Source: Chryseobacterium gotjawalense
Lineage (GTDB): Bacteria; Bacteroidota; Bacteroidia; Flavobacteriales; Weeksellaceae
Assembly: GCF_030012525.1 (NCBI RefSeq)
Contig: NZ_CP124855.1
Coordinates: forward strand, 2,852,001-2,916,000
Reading direction: 5' to 3'
DNA length: 64,000 nt
Made by a program: the position numbers and the translations under genes. The notes under the pieces are model-generated. The model was given only the letters and a program-made list of their open reading frames with translations. It was not told the DNA's origin and searched no databases. This document shows positions 10,027 to 18,169 of this stretch, piece after piece (the first letter of the stretch is position 1; every line of letters starts with the position of its first letter).

Positions 10027-10539
10027 ATGATGATCAGTACAAAAATAGCAGACTTGCTCAATGACCAAATTACCAACGAGCAGTACGCCGCACAATATTA
10101 TTTATCAATGTCTGCTTGGTTTTCTGCCAGAGATTTAGATGGGATTGCCAATTATTTCCGTATTCAGAGTAAAGAAGAGTTATTGCACGCCGACAAAATG
10201 TTTGATTACCTAAACGATGTAGGTGCCGAAATCAGAATGGGTGCAATTGAACAGCCTCCTTATGAATTTGAAAACGCAACCGATATATTTGTAAAAGCTT
10301 TGGAACACGAAAAAATAGTAACCAAAAGTATTTTTAATATTTTAAAAAATGCCAATGATGAAGGCGATTTTGCAACCGTATCTTTCCTGCAATGGTTTGT
10401 TACCGAACAGGTAGAAGAAGAGGCTAATGCTTCTCAATTGGTAACGAAAATCAAAATGGTTTGCGAAAACCCATCTGCTTTGTATCTTTTCGATCAGGAA
10501 TTAGCTCAGCGCGTTTTGGCTCCTTTATCAGCGAATTAA
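10027..10539 (+). CDS. ftnA: Non-haem ferritin
   Basis: Stores iron by oxidising Fe(II) and depositing it in a 24-subunit shell. The 170-aa protein has the four-helix ferritin fold. Ferroxidase ligands are visible in NEQYAAQYYLSMSAWF, QSKEELLHADKMFDYL and FVTEQVEEE. Two adjacent ATG codons (10027, 10030) are both possible starts. A TATATTTG box at 10005-10012 is 14 bp upstream and looks like a -7 element. A strong terminator follows, so it is monocistronic. Confidence 0.95.
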   Translation: MMISTKIADLLNDQITNEQYAAQYYLSMSAWFSARDLDGIANYFRIQSKEELLHADKMFDYLNDVGAEIRMGAIEQPPYEFENATDIFVKALEHEKIVTKSIFNILKNANDEGDFATVSFLQWFVTEQVEEEANASQLVTKIKMVCENPSALYLFDQELAQRVLAPLSAN

Positions 10540-10575
10540 TCGATTTTTTAGAATATATTTTCTACCATGAATACA

Positions 10576-10604
10576 CCTGTCTCGCTAAAGAGACAGGTTT
10601 TTTT
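10576..10604 (+). terminator. Intrinsic terminator after ferritin
   Basis: CCTGTCTC and GAGACAGG form a perfect 8-bp stem with loop GCTAAA, then seven T. It separates ferritin from the convergent helicase gene. Confidence 0.9.
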
Positions 10605-10605
10605 A

Positions 10606-13600
10606 TTAGACATAAACGATTTGCGATTCGATTACCTTTTTTCCGAGTTTTTCCAAAACCAACTGATATTCATCGAGCTGCAGTTGATGTTTTTCCTGCT
10701 CGTCACCGGTTTTAAAATCAATGATGATAAACCCGTTTCCGGTATCAATCAATCGGTCCGGCCGGTATACGGTTGAAGTCCCGTTTTCCGAAATCATAAT
10801 ATCTTTTTCATTAATGACGGTTTGATTCTCTTTGAAATATTTTGAGTAATTTTCATGAGTAATGATATTGAAAATCCGATCATTGATTTGCGATTTTTCT
10901 TCATCGGTAATCGTTCCTTCCAGAAGATAGCTTTCCAATACTTTTTCCACATCTTTTGCCGTATTAATTTGAGCTAAAACCTCATGCGTGAAAATTCCCA
11001 TTCTTACTTTTTCAACCCTGTTTTGGTAGTTTTTCGTGGGTGTTGCAATCTTAATCGCATCCGGATATTTCTCTTTTTCGGTCGTAAGATGAATGGCTTT
11101 TGTTGTAAATTCCGCATTTTTTTTCTCCGTTTTCTTGCTCAGATTTTCATCCGAAACAGGATATAAATCAAATGAGGAAGTGTGTTCTCCGGCCTCGTCT
11201 CTGGGGATTTTACCTTCCAGAAACTCGTAAATCTCTAAATGGTTGGCCGATTTATTAGGTTGTTCGATATAGAAAAAAAGTTGTTCTGCCGCTCTGGTGG
11301 TCGCCACATATTGTAAACAGAATTGATCAATTTTCTCCTGATAAGAATTTTCATAATTAAAGTCTGCGATTTCAGAATCATAAATTTCGAGCGACGAATC
11401 GAAGAAATTCACATTCACAGAATTGAGCTGCTCCTCGGAACTGGTACCAAACCAATAGCTGCTTTTTTTAGAACCTGCCGCATTTTTCATCGGTAACAGA
11501 ACAACCGGGAATTCCAGACCTTTTGATTTGTGAATGGTCATAATTTGAACCGCATCGACGTTTTCAGAAGCCTGAATCGTTTTACTGTTCGCTTCTTCAT
11601 TCCAATACTTCAAAAACTCTTTTAAGGTAGAACCCGCATTTTGAGAATACCCATAAAGCATTTCTAAATAATTGAAAAGAAAATCGGTTTCTTTGTCTTT
11701 TACTGAAAATTCATGTAAGAAATGTTCAATGAAATTATACAGATTCAGTTGCAGCAAATCCTTTGACTGAAGTTGAAGACCGTATTTTTCTGCAATCAGG
11801 ACTTCCATTTTTGATTTCGTTTTCAAAGCCAATATTTCCATGATTTCATTGCTGAAATCCTCCATTTCTATTCGTCCTAAAACCTTTAAGTAATAAAGCA
11901 TTTTCACGACAAACTGAAAGTTTTTTGGATTTTCTTCCCATTTTAAAAACTCAGTTAATGCTAATAAAGTCAGCGATAAATTCAAAGTTAATCCTGATTC
12001 TGAAATCGTTTTGATGTAAACTTCTTCACCTTTATAGTTCACTTTTAAATTCCCTAATAATTGAGAAAAAGTGAAAATGTCAAAATTTCCGCGGCAAAGA
12101 ATCGTGATGTCTGAAAATCGGTAACCGTTCGCTAAACAGTTTTCAATATCATCGCGCATTTTTTCGGAGGCCTCTTCATAAAACAAAATTTTCTTACTGG
12201 CATTTTCGATAAGATTAATTCTTACCCGACCTTCCATATCGGATTTAGCCGCCTGCTGCGACCCGTTTCCGAAGATTTCCTGATGCTCTTCTTCAGTAAA
12301 CTGCGACATATACTGATACAGTTGATTGTTGAAATCAACAATATTTTTTGCGCTCCGGTAATTGTTTTCCAGGTTTTCAACTTTCGCTTTAACGGGTGAG
12401 TTTTCTTTTTGATTAATGATATCCAGCATCAGTTGAGAATCGCCGCCACGAAAGCGATAAATGCTTTGTTTCGGATCGCCAACCAAGGTGAAACTCATGT
12501 GTTCCTGTGAAACAGCATGATCTCTTAACGGTAGAAAATTTTGCCATTGCAGTAAAGAAGTGTCCTGGAATTCGTCAAAGAAATAATGAGAAAATTTCGT
12601 CCCTATTTTTTCATAAATGAATGCAGTAGGTTCTTTCCGAAGATTTTCATGAATCATAATATTGAATTTCGACAGTAAAACCAAATCGTTTTCCTGCTCG
12701 ATTTCGGCTAATTTGTCCTGAATATCTTTATTTACTTTTAAAGGTAAAAGCGCATTGAGAATTTTTTGTTTCTTTTCCGCTTCAACGTGATTGTTAATGA
12801 TGTTTTTTCGGTGCTGTAAAAGGTGATCCAGAATTTCAAAAATTTCACTTTCTTTATGTTTGGATTTCGAAGAGGCTCCTTTTCGGATTTTCTCTTCTCT
12901 GCCAGTTTCCTGTTCTATAGTTTCATAGAGAAGCGGAATTTTTTTATGCAGGAATTTCTCGAAAAAACCGGCGATTCCGTTTTTTCCGTCAGCGAAATCA
13001 CCAATTTCCAGGTCTTTTTCCTGTAGCAAAACCATTACTTCTTCGGCGATTTCCAGGGAGTTTTCCCTTAAGTATTTGATGCTTTTGCGCAGACTTATTT
13101 TCGTGTTTTCGTAAACTTCCCAATCAAAGTCTCTGTTTTCATTCAACTGGAAATAATGCTTGTCCTGCACGTATTCTTTTGCGGAATTATACAAAGTTTT
13201 GTTGAGGTCGATCCGGTCATTATTATCCAGGGTATAATTCACGAAATCCATAAATGCTTCAGAAATTTTATTTTCTTCACCGATATCTTCCAGCATTTTA
13301 TCTACGGCTTCGATAAGAAACGGCTCCGCATTAATTTCCAGATTAAAGTTTTGCGCTAAACCCAGTTCCTGTGCGAAACTTCTCACCAGCTTCGAATTAA
13401 ACTTATCAATCGTACCGATATTTAGGGTAGAGTAGTGGTGAAGAACGTAATCCAGCATTTTTTTGGAACGCTCGTGTAATTCTTTCAGCGGAATAGTAAA
13501 ACCTTCATTTTTTAATTTCTCCTGAATATTGATGAGGTCGTTATTCGATTCATAAGTGTCCAGGGAAAACTTTTTCAACCAATCGATGATCCGGTGTTTC

Positions 13601-13764
13601 ATTTCATTGGCTGCTTTATTGGTAAAAGTCAGTGCCAGAATATTTCTGATTTTATCTGCTTGAGAAGGATACTTTAAACAGATGGCTAACAGGTTCTGAA
13701 CCAGCGCATAAGTCTTTCCGGAGCCTGCAGAGGCGTTGATTACTTTATAGTCGGGTTGCATCAT
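10606..13764 (-). CDS. UvrD-like helicase/nuclease of the RecB/AddA type
   Basis: A 1052-aa superfamily 1 helicase fused to a nuclease, expected to process double-strand DNA breaks for recombination. NASAGSGKTYALVQNL is Walker A, FFDEFQDTSLLQW is Walker B, LVGDPKQSIYRFRGGD is motif III, and QIMTIHKSKGLEFPVVLLP is a late helicase motif. Near the C terminus YRPDRLI followed by FIIIDFKTG matches the PD-(D/E)xK nuclease active site of AddA/RecB. It starts MMQPDYKVINASAGSGKT, close to Walker A as is usual. The AddB-like partner is not adjacent. It is divergent from rpsU. Confidence 0.9.
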   Translation of the reverse strand: MMQPDYKVINASAGSGKTYALVQNLLAICLKYPSQADKIRNILALTFTNKAANEMKHRIIDWLKKFSLDTYESNNDLINIQEKLKNEGFTIPLKELHERSKKMLDYVLHHYSTLNIGTIDKFNSKLVRSFAQELGLAQNFNLEINAEPFLIEAVDKMLEDIGEENKISEAFMDFVNYTLDNNDRIDLNKTLYNSAKEYVQDKHYFQLNENRDFDWEVYENTKISLRKSIKYLRENSLEIAEEVMVLLQEKDLEIGDFADGKNGIAGFFEKFLHKKIPLLYETIEQETGREEKIRKGASSKSKHKESEIFEILDHLLQHRKNIINNHVEAEKKQKILNALLPLKVNKDIQDKLAEIEQENDLVLLSKFNIMIHENLRKEPTAFIYEKIGTKFSHYFFDEFQDTSLLQWQNFLPLRDHAVSQEHMSFTLVGDPKQSIYRFRGGDSQLMLDIINQKENSPVKAKVENLENNYRSAKNIVDFNNQLYQYMSQFTEEEHQEIFGNGSQQAAKSDMEGRVRINLIENASKKILFYEEASEKMRDDIENCLANGYRFSDITILCRGNFDIFTFSQLLGNLKVNYKGEEVYIKTISESGLTLNLSLTLLALTEFLKWEENPKNFQFVVKMLYYLKVLGRIEMEDFSNEIMEILALKTKSKMEVLIAEKYGLQLQSKDLLQLNLYNFIEHFLHEFSVKDKETDFLFNYLEMLYGYSQNAGSTLKEFLKYWNEEANSKTIQASENVDAVQIMTIHKSKGLEFPVVLLPMKNAAGSKKSSYWFGTSSEEQLNSVNVNFFDSSLEIYDSEIADFNYENSYQEKIDQFCLQYVATTRAAEQLFFYIEQPNKSANHLEIYEFLEGKIPRDEAGEHTSSFDLYPVSDENLSKKTEKKNAEFTTKAIHLTTEKEKYPDAIKIATPTKNYQNRVEKVRMGIFTHEVLAQINTAKDVEKVLESYLLEGTITDEEKSQINDRIFNIITHENYSKYFKENQTVINEKDIMISENGTSTVYRPDRLIDTGNGFIIIDFKTGDEQEKHQLQLDEYQLVLEKLGKKVIESQIVYV

Positions 13765-13797
13765 TATATTTTATTGAGTTTAAAAATACTAAAATAA

Positions 13798-13828
13798 TTT
13801 GTCAATTCGGAAAAAAATCTTACTTTTG
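13798..13828 (+). promoter_or_regulatory. Promoter of rpsU
   Basis: TTTG (13798-13801), 19 bp, then TACTTTTG (13821-13828) fits the Bacteroidetes -33/-7 consensus. The rpsU ATG is 23 bp downstream. Confidence 0.75.
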
Positions 13829-13851
13829 CAGTCCAAAATGAGATGTAAATT

Positions 13852-14049
13852 ATGTTAATAATCCCAGTAAAAGATGGTGAATCCATCGACAGAGCTTTAA
13901 AAAAGTACAAAAGAAAGTTTGACAAAACAGGAACTATCAGAGCTCTTAGAAGTCGTCAACAATTCAATAAGCCTTCTGTTGTGAAGAGAGCAGCTAATAC
14001 CAAAGCAGCTTACAAACAAAGAAACTTAAGCATCGAAGAACAAGCTTAA
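13852..14049 (+). CDS. rpsU: 30S ribosomal protein S21
   Basis: The 65-aa basic protein (MLIIPVKDGESIDRALKKYK) matches bacterial S21, a small-subunit protein near the mRNA platform that influences initiation. It has its own promoter and a perfect 16-bp terminator before xerC, so it is mostly transcribed alone. It starts the run of translation genes that continues through hpf, the tRNAs, tuf and rpl/rpo. Confidence 0.96.
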   Translation: MLIIPVKDGESIDRALKKYKRKFDKTGTIRALRSRQQFNKPSVVKRAANTKAAYKQRNLSIEEQA

Positions 14050-14076
14050 AGAAACATTTCTTTCAGAAAATACCTC

Positions 14077-14116
14077 AATCACTTTTCAAATACTTATATT
14101 TGAAAAGTGATTTTTT
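14077..14116 (+). terminator. Strong intrinsic terminator after rpsU
   Basis: A perfect 16-bp stem (AATCACTTTTCAAATA with its complement) around loop CTTA, followed by T6. Confidence 0.9.
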
Positions 14117-14128
14117 GTTGGTTATAAT

Positions 14129-15028
14129 ATGATGACAGACCGGTTTTTAGAATATATTGAAGTAGAAAAACGATATTCGCCACATACGGTGACGAGTTAC
14201 CGCAAAGATTTAACTGATTTCTCAGCTTTTCTGCTAAAGACAGAATCGCATCAGGATTTTACAAAAGTCGATAAAAAGGTCATTAAAAATTTCATGACAG
14301 AGATGAGTTTATCTGGGATTTCTAAACGGAGTATCAATAGAAAGCTCTCTTCTTTGCGGAGCTTTTTTCTCTTTCTGCTCAAGATAGAAGAAGTGAAAGT
14401 CTCGCCGCTTGAAAGTATTCAGTCCTTAAAATTTTTTGCCGAAAAACAAATTCCTTTTTCAGAAGAGGAAATGTCGGAATTGGAAGGAATTGAAGGGAAG
14501 CCAAAAGCCGGAAGTTTCCTGAAAGAACTGATTATTGAAACCTTGTACCAAACCGGTATGCGGAGAGCAGAATTAACAGGTCTTCTGTTTGATAATGTTG
14601 ACTTTAGCAAAAAAGAAATCAAGGTAACCGGTAAAGGAAATAAGTCACGGATTATCCCTGTATCCGATAAACTTATTAAAGGTTTTGAACAGTATTTACC
14701 AACAAGAAAACCACTGAAAACGAGTGAGGAGTATTTTTTTGTAAGTAAAAAAGGAGAAAAACTCAATGATAAATTTGTCTATTCTGCTGTAAATTCCTAC
14801 CTTGGTCTTGTTACTTCGAAGGCGAAAAAGAGCCCTCATATTTTACGGCACAGTTTTGCTACTCATGTTTTAGAAAATGGGGCTGAAATTTCTAAACTGA
14901 AAAAATTAATGGGACATTCGTCTTTAGCCTCAACCCAGGTTTATACCACAGCGAATATTGAACAACTAAAAAAAGTGTTTAACAATGCTCATCCTAGAGC
15001 GATAAAAAATGTAGATTATGAAAATTAA
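14129..15028 (+). CDS. xerC: Tyrosine recombinase XerC/XerD family
   Basis: At 299 aa it has the size of XerC/XerD, which resolve chromosome dimers at dif. The N-terminal SAM-like domain (RYSPHTVTSYRKDL) is followed by the catalytic domain with Arg in TGMRRAELTGL, the HxxR box in HILRHSFATHVLENG, His in LMGHSSLASTQVYT and the nucleophile Tyr in that same segment. Which Xer it is cannot be settled without its partner. Two adjacent ATGs (14129, 14132) are possible starts. Its end overlaps hpf by 11 bp, so the two are translationally linked. A chromosomal role is likelier than a mobile one because it sits among core genes. Confidence 0.9.
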   Translation: MMTDRFLEYIEVEKRYSPHTVTSYRKDLTDFSAFLLKTESHQDFTKVDKKVIKNFMTEMSLSGISKRSINRKLSSLRSFFLFLLKIEEVKVSPLESIQSLKFFAEKQIPFSEEEMSELEGIEGKPKAGSFLKELIIETLYQTGMRRAELTGLLFDNVDFSKKEIKVTGKGNKSRIIPVSDKLIKGFEQYLPTRKPLKTSEEYFFVSKKGEKLNDKFVYSAVNSYLGLVTSKAKKSPHILRHSFATHVLENGAEISKLKKLMGHSSLASTQVYTTANIEQLKKVFNNAHPRAIKNVDYEN

Positions 15029-15308
15029 AGTTCAGTCAATGGGATTGACTCCACATGCACCACTTGAAGAGTATTTAGACAAGAAACTCAATAAGTTAGA
15101 AACTTTTTATGACAAGATCCATGGCTGCCAGGTTTTTCTGAAAGTGGAAAATACCGGAGGAAAAGATAATAAGACAGCAGAGATCAAACTGGAGGTTCCG
15201 GGCGATGATATTGTAGTTAAAAAGACTTCTGCTTCTTTTGAAGAGAGTATTGATCTTTGTGCTGATGCAGCTAAAAAACTGTTAATCAAGAAGAAAGAAC
15301 TTGCTTAA
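15018..15308 (+). CDS. hpf: Ribosome hibernation-promoting factor, short form
   Basis: The 96-aa protein (MKIKVQSMGLTPHAPLEEYLDKKLNKLE) is a short HPF/RaiA protein that binds the 30S decoding region in stationary phase and keeps ribosomes inactive. It lacks the C-terminal dimerisation domain of long HPF. The start overlaps the end of xerC by 11 bp. It is followed by duplicated tRNA promoters. Confidence 0.92.
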   Translation: MKIKVQSMGLTPHAPLEEYLDKKLNKLETFYDKIHGCQVFLKVENTGGKDNKTAEIKLEVPGDDIVVKKTSASFEESIDLCADAAKKLLIKKKELA

Positions 15309-15337
15309 ATTTTTTTTCATAAAAAGCATCAAAAAAC

Positions 15338-15369
15338 TTGTAGATTTAAAATAAACTACCTTATATTTG
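15338..15369 (+). promoter_or_regulatory. Upstream copy of the tRNA-cluster promoter
   Basis: TTG (15338-15340) and TATATTTG (15362-15369) are 21 bp apart, slightly long for the flavobacterial consensus but identical in the second copy. Confidence 0.7.
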
Positions 15370-15439
15370 CACTCGCAAAAACAGATAAGAAGTTCTTTTA
15401 AAATCTACAAATTTTTTTTTAAAAAAAGTATCAAAATAC

Positions 15440-15471
15440 TTGTGGATTTAAAATAAACTACCTTATATTTG
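15440..15471 (+). promoter_or_regulatory. Downstream copy of the tRNA-cluster promoter
   Basis: TTG (15440-15442) and TATATTTG (15464-15471), same spacing as the copy 102 bp upstream. Transcription would start about 30 nt before tRNA-Thr. Confidence 0.75.
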
Positions 15472-15509
15472 CACTCGCAAAAACAGATAAGAAGTTCTTT
15501 AAAATATTT

Positions 15510-15583
15510 GCCTCCGTAGCTCAGCTGGCTAGAGCAGCTGATTTGTAATCAGCAGGTCGTGGGTTCGAGTCCCTCTGGAGGCT
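15510..15583 (+). tRNA. tRNA-Thr (TGT)
   Basis: A 74-nt cloverleaf with acceptor GCCTCCG/TGGAGGC, anticodon stem GCTGA/TCAGC, loop TTTGTAA (anticodon TGT) and T-loop GGTTCGAGTCC. CCA is not encoded. First of four tRNAs. Confidence 0.97.
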
Positions 15584-15602
15584 CATTGAAAAAAATAAAA
15601 TT

Positions 15603-15685
15603 GGGGAGGTTCCAGAGTGGCCAAATGGATCAGACTGTAACTCTGCTGTCTTACGACTTCGTAGGTTCGAATCCTACCCTCCCCA
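15603..15685 (+). tRNA. tRNA-Tyr (GTA)
   Basis: An 83-nt class II tRNA with acceptor GGGGAGG/CCTCCCC, anticodon loop CTGTAAC (GTA), a long variable arm and T arm GTAGG/CCTAC. It follows tRNA-Thr by 19 bp, probably in the same transcript. Confidence 0.97.
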
Positions 15686-15704
15686 CATTTTTTTCTAATT
15701 TTAT

Positions 15705-15736
15705 TTTGCGTAGTTGTAAATTTTATAGTAGATTTG
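15705..15736 (+). promoter_or_regulatory. Internal promoter before tRNA-Gly
   Basis: TTTG (15705-15708), 20 bp, TAGATTTG (15729-15736). It lies between tRNA-Tyr and tRNA-Gly and would give tRNA-Gly its own start. Confidence 0.6.
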
Positions 15737-15771
15737 CAAACCGTTTACCAACAGTTTTTGGAAACAAAAAT

Positions 15772-15844
15772 GCGGAAGTAGCTCAGTTGGTAGAGCGTCA
15801 GCCTTCCAAGCTGAATGTCGCGAGTTCGACCCTCGTCTTCCGCT
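15772..15844 (+). tRNA. tRNA-Gly (TCC)
   Basis: A 73-nt cloverleaf with acceptor GCGGAAG/CTTCCGC, anticodon stem TCAGC/GCTGA and loop CTTCCAA (anticodon TCC). Followed at once by a terminator-like hairpin. Confidence 0.97.
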
Positions 15845-15850
15845 CTAAAA

Positions 15851-15887
15851 AATCACAACCAATACAGCGGCTTGTGATTTTTTTTTA
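15851..15887 (+). terminator. Intrinsic terminator between tRNA-Gly and tRNA-Thr(GGT)
   Basis: AATCACAA and TTGTGATT form a perfect 8-bp stem followed by about ten T. It ends only 8 bp before the next tRNA. Confidence 0.75.
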
Positions 15888-15894
15888 AATTTTC

Positions 15895-15966
15895 GCCGAC
15901 TTAGCTCAGGGGTAGAGCGTTTCCTTGGTAAGGAAGAGGTCGTGAGTTCAAATCTCATAGTTGGCT
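15895..15966 (+). tRNA. tRNA-Thr (GGT)
   Basis: A 72-nt cloverleaf with acceptor GCCGACT/AGTTGGC, anticodon loop TTGGTAA (GGT) and T arm GTGAG/CTCAT region. No promoter fits between it and the preceding terminator. Confidence 0.96.
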
Positions 15967-15973
15967 CTGTTTT

Positions 15974-16004
15974 AATCTCTCTTTTTTAAGGGAGATTTTT
16001 TTTT
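15974..16004 (+). terminator. Intrinsic terminator closing the tRNA cluster
   Basis: AATCTCTC and GGGAGATT form an 8-bp stem with one G-T pair, followed by a long T run. Confidence 0.8.
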
Positions 16005-16040
16005 GCTTTTTTTTTCCTAAATTTACGTTCAATTCTTATT

Positions 16041-16721
16041 ATGAAAATTCTCTTGTTAGAAGATGATCTTATCCTCGCAACCGAACTGGCTGCGTTTTTG
16101 GAGGGCAGTGAATTTGAGGTGAAAAAAGTGTATGATGGTGATCTCTTTTTGCAGGAAGTTCAGCAAAACACTTATGATATTTATTTACTCGACATCAATG
16201 TACCTAAAATAAGCGGCCTGGATGTTTGTGAGAAAATAAGACTGGTGGATCAACGCACCCCAATCATCATGATTTCTGCCTACGGTGATTTATCCGATAA
16301 GAAAGATGCCTTTAATCGGCTTGCTGACGATTATCTGGTAAAACCTTTTCAGTTCGAAGAGTTATTGATGAGAATTCAGTCGCTCATCAGACGGAAGAAT
16401 ACGCAAGAAAAGACCGTTGACGATATTTTTTCGATTGAAGATCTCACGATTAATAAAACGGACCAGAAAGTTTTCAGAGGCGAACAGGAAATCGCACTGA
16501 CCGTGAAGGAATTTCAACTTTTGGTTTTTTTGGCAGAAGCGCAGGGAAGAACGGTTTCTAAACAACAGATTACTGAACATGTCTGGGAGCAGAATTTTAA
16601 TACCAATACCAATACGGTGGAAGTTTACATTAATTTTTTGAGAAAGAAGATTGATAAGGATTTTGCCGTAAAATTAATTCATACCCGCTCAGGATACGGT
16701 TATTATCTCAATGCATTATAA
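16041..16721 (+). CDS. OmpR-family response regulator, probably controlling metal efflux
   Basis: The 226-aa protein has a receiver domain (acidic pocket LLLEDD, phospho-acceptor Asp51 in YLLDINVP, conserved Lys in DDYLVKPFQFEE) and a C-terminal winged-helix DNA-binding domain (TVKEFQLLVFLAEAQGR, VEVYINFLRKKIDKDF, IHTRSGYGYYL). It overlaps the histidine kinase gene by 1 bp (TAATG), so the pair is translationally coupled. The TolC-HlyD-CzcA operon starts 80 bp after the kinase, and four 11-bp-spaced TTAAG repeats precede it, so this regulator probably activates that operon, as in CzcRS/CusRS. The metal sensed is not evident. Confidence 0.92.
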   Translation: MKILLLEDDLILATELAAFLEGSEFEVKKVYDGDLFLQEVQQNTYDIYLLDINVPKISGLDVCEKIRLVDQRTPIIMISAYGDLSDKKDAFNRLADDYLVKPFQFEELLMRIQSLIRRKNTQEKTVDDIFSIEDLTINKTDQKVFRGEQEIALTVKEFQLLVFLAEAQGRTVSKQQITEHVWEQNFNTNTNTVEVYINFLRKKIDKDFAVKLIHTRSGYGYYLNAL

Positions 16722-18088
16722 TGAGGTCTCTGAAACGTAAAATTGCTTTAAATCTGAGTATTGCGTTTTCATTACTTTTTGGTATTGTAATGACTATTAT
16801 CTATATCTCCTTTAATTCTTTTAGAAGAGAGGAATTTAAAGACCGGTTTGTAAAGAGACTTGATTTTACAACGAATTTCATTTCCCAATCTGAGGGTTTT
16901 AATGAGAAAGGTCCAATCATTTTCAGTGAAAATGCAGATAATATCCTGTTCAATGAAAATATTATTATTTTTGACTCCCACAAAAATTTGCTGTACAGTA
17001 CGGTTAAAGATCAAAATATAAGCTGGGAGAATCAGTTGCTCGACCGGTTGGATCGTGAAAAGACCATTTATACTGAAAATACAAAACCTGAGACCTACGC
17101 TGCTTTACGAAGCATACATGGTGAAAATTATTATATCATTACCAGCGCAATCGACACCTCGGGTCAGTCTAAACTGGCTTATCTCAAATATCTGTTGATT
17201 TTTTCTTACCTGCTGAGTATTGCGCTTATTTGGTTTTTCTGTTATTATATTATAGGTAAGTTTTTGCAGCCTTTAGAAAAACTGAAGAAAGAGATCTCAG
17301 AAGTTACGGCGCATAAACTGACCACTCAGATTCCGGTGAAAGCTTCCAATGACGAAATCGGTGTTTTAGCAGAGTCATTTAATACGATGATTGTCCGGTT
17401 AAATGATGTTTTTCAGTCTCAGAAAGATTTTACAGCCAGTGCTTCTCACGAAATCCGAACTCCTTTAACGAGAATGGCTTTTCAGTTAGAAAATTTAAAA
17501 AAGGCAGAACAACATTCCCCAAAAACATTAGCGGTACTGTCGCAGATTTCAACAGAGATTTTCCAGCTGTCGGATCTTACGAATTCGCTTTTGGTGCTCA
17601 CCAAATTTGATAAAGAAAATATAAAGACTATTTATGAAGAGGTAAGAATTGATGAAGTTATTTTTGATGCTTACCAAAAAGTGGAAAAAAACTTCCCGAA
17701 ACTGAAAATGGATTTTCAAATTTCTGAACAGAGCGTAGAAAGTGCCCAACTGTCGGTGCGGGGAGTGAAGTCTTTATTGGAGATTGTATTCATTAACCTG
17801 TTCAAAAATGCCGCGATTTATACCGATAACGATTTTGTCAATGTAACTATTGAAGAGTCTCTGGATACTTTAATAGTAAACGTTCTTAGTTTTGGAAGCA
17901 CCATTTCCGCGGAAGAACAAAAGCGTTTATTCGACCCATTTATGAGAGGAAGTAATTCTCAGAAGACTTCCGGGTCTGGTCTGGGACTGAAAATTGTAAA
18001 ACGGATTCTGGAATATCATAAAGCAACAATTGCTTATCAGAGCGCGTCAACCAACCAAAATATCTTTACGATTAACTTTCCTTTGTAG
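16721..18088 (+). CDS. Sensor histidine kinase, partner of the upstream response regulator
   Basis: The 455-aa inner-membrane kinase has TM1 at about residues 8-30, a ~125-residue periplasmic sensor region, TM2 at about 158-182, a HAMP linker, the HisKA phospho-acceptor SASHEIRTPLTRM, and the HATPase boxes NLFKNAAIYT (N), and GSGLGLKIVKRI (G2). This is the layout of CusS/CzcS-type kinases. The sensor region has no obvious His/Cys metal cluster, so the metal signal is inferred from the neighbouring efflux genes. Its start codon overlaps the regulator stop. Confidence 0.92.
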   Translation: MRSLKRKIALNLSIAFSLLFGIVMTIIYISFNSFRREEFKDRFVKRLDFTTNFISQSEGFNEKGPIIFSENADNILFNENIIIFDSHKNLLYSTVKDQNISWENQLLDRLDREKTIYTENTKPETYAALRSIHGENYYIITSAIDTSGQSKLAYLKYLLIFSYLLSIALIWFFCYYIIGKFLQPLEKLKKEISEVTAHKLTTQIPVKASNDEIGVLAESFNTMIVRLNDVFQSQKDFTASASHEIRTPLTRMAFQLENLKKAEQHSPKTLAVLSQISTEIFQLSDLTNSLLVLTKFDKENIKTIYEEVRIDEVIFDAYQKVEKNFPKLKMDFQISEQSVESAQLSVRGVKSLLEIVFINLFKNAAIYTDNDFVNVTIEESLDTLIVNVLSFGSTISAEEQKRLFDPFMRGSNSQKTSGSGLGLKIVKRILEYHKATIAYQSASTNQNIFTINFPL

Positions 18089-18092
18089 CTTT

Positions 18093-18148
18093 TTAAGTTT
18101 TTTTTAAGCTAAACTTAAGTTCCTTTTAAGGTTATCTCTTCATTTTTG
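18093..18148 (+). promoter_or_regulatory. Probable response-regulator operator and promoter of the efflux operon
   Basis: TTAAG occurs at 18093, 18104, 18115 and 18126, exactly 11 bp apart, so all four face the same side of the helix. A CATTTTTG sequence at 18141-18148 resembles a -7 box, and the last repeat lies in the -33 region. OmpR-family regulators bind such tandem direct repeats, and an OmpR-family regulator is encoded just upstream. Confidence 0.65.
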
Positions 18149-18169
18149 CCCTTCTTAAAAAGGACTGAT

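Larger units (their letters stand above)
15321..15507 (+). repeat. Direct duplication of the tRNA promoter region (102-bp period)
   Basis: About 85 bp at 15321-15405 recurs at 15423-15507 with few changes. Each copy holds ACTTGT, then TATATTTGCACTCGC, then AACAGATAAGAAGTTC. Confidence 0.9.

Noticed and set aside
14129..15028. xerC as the integrase of a second mobile element
   Set aside because: It overlaps hpf, lies among core translation genes and has XerC/XerD length; no att repeats were seen around it.
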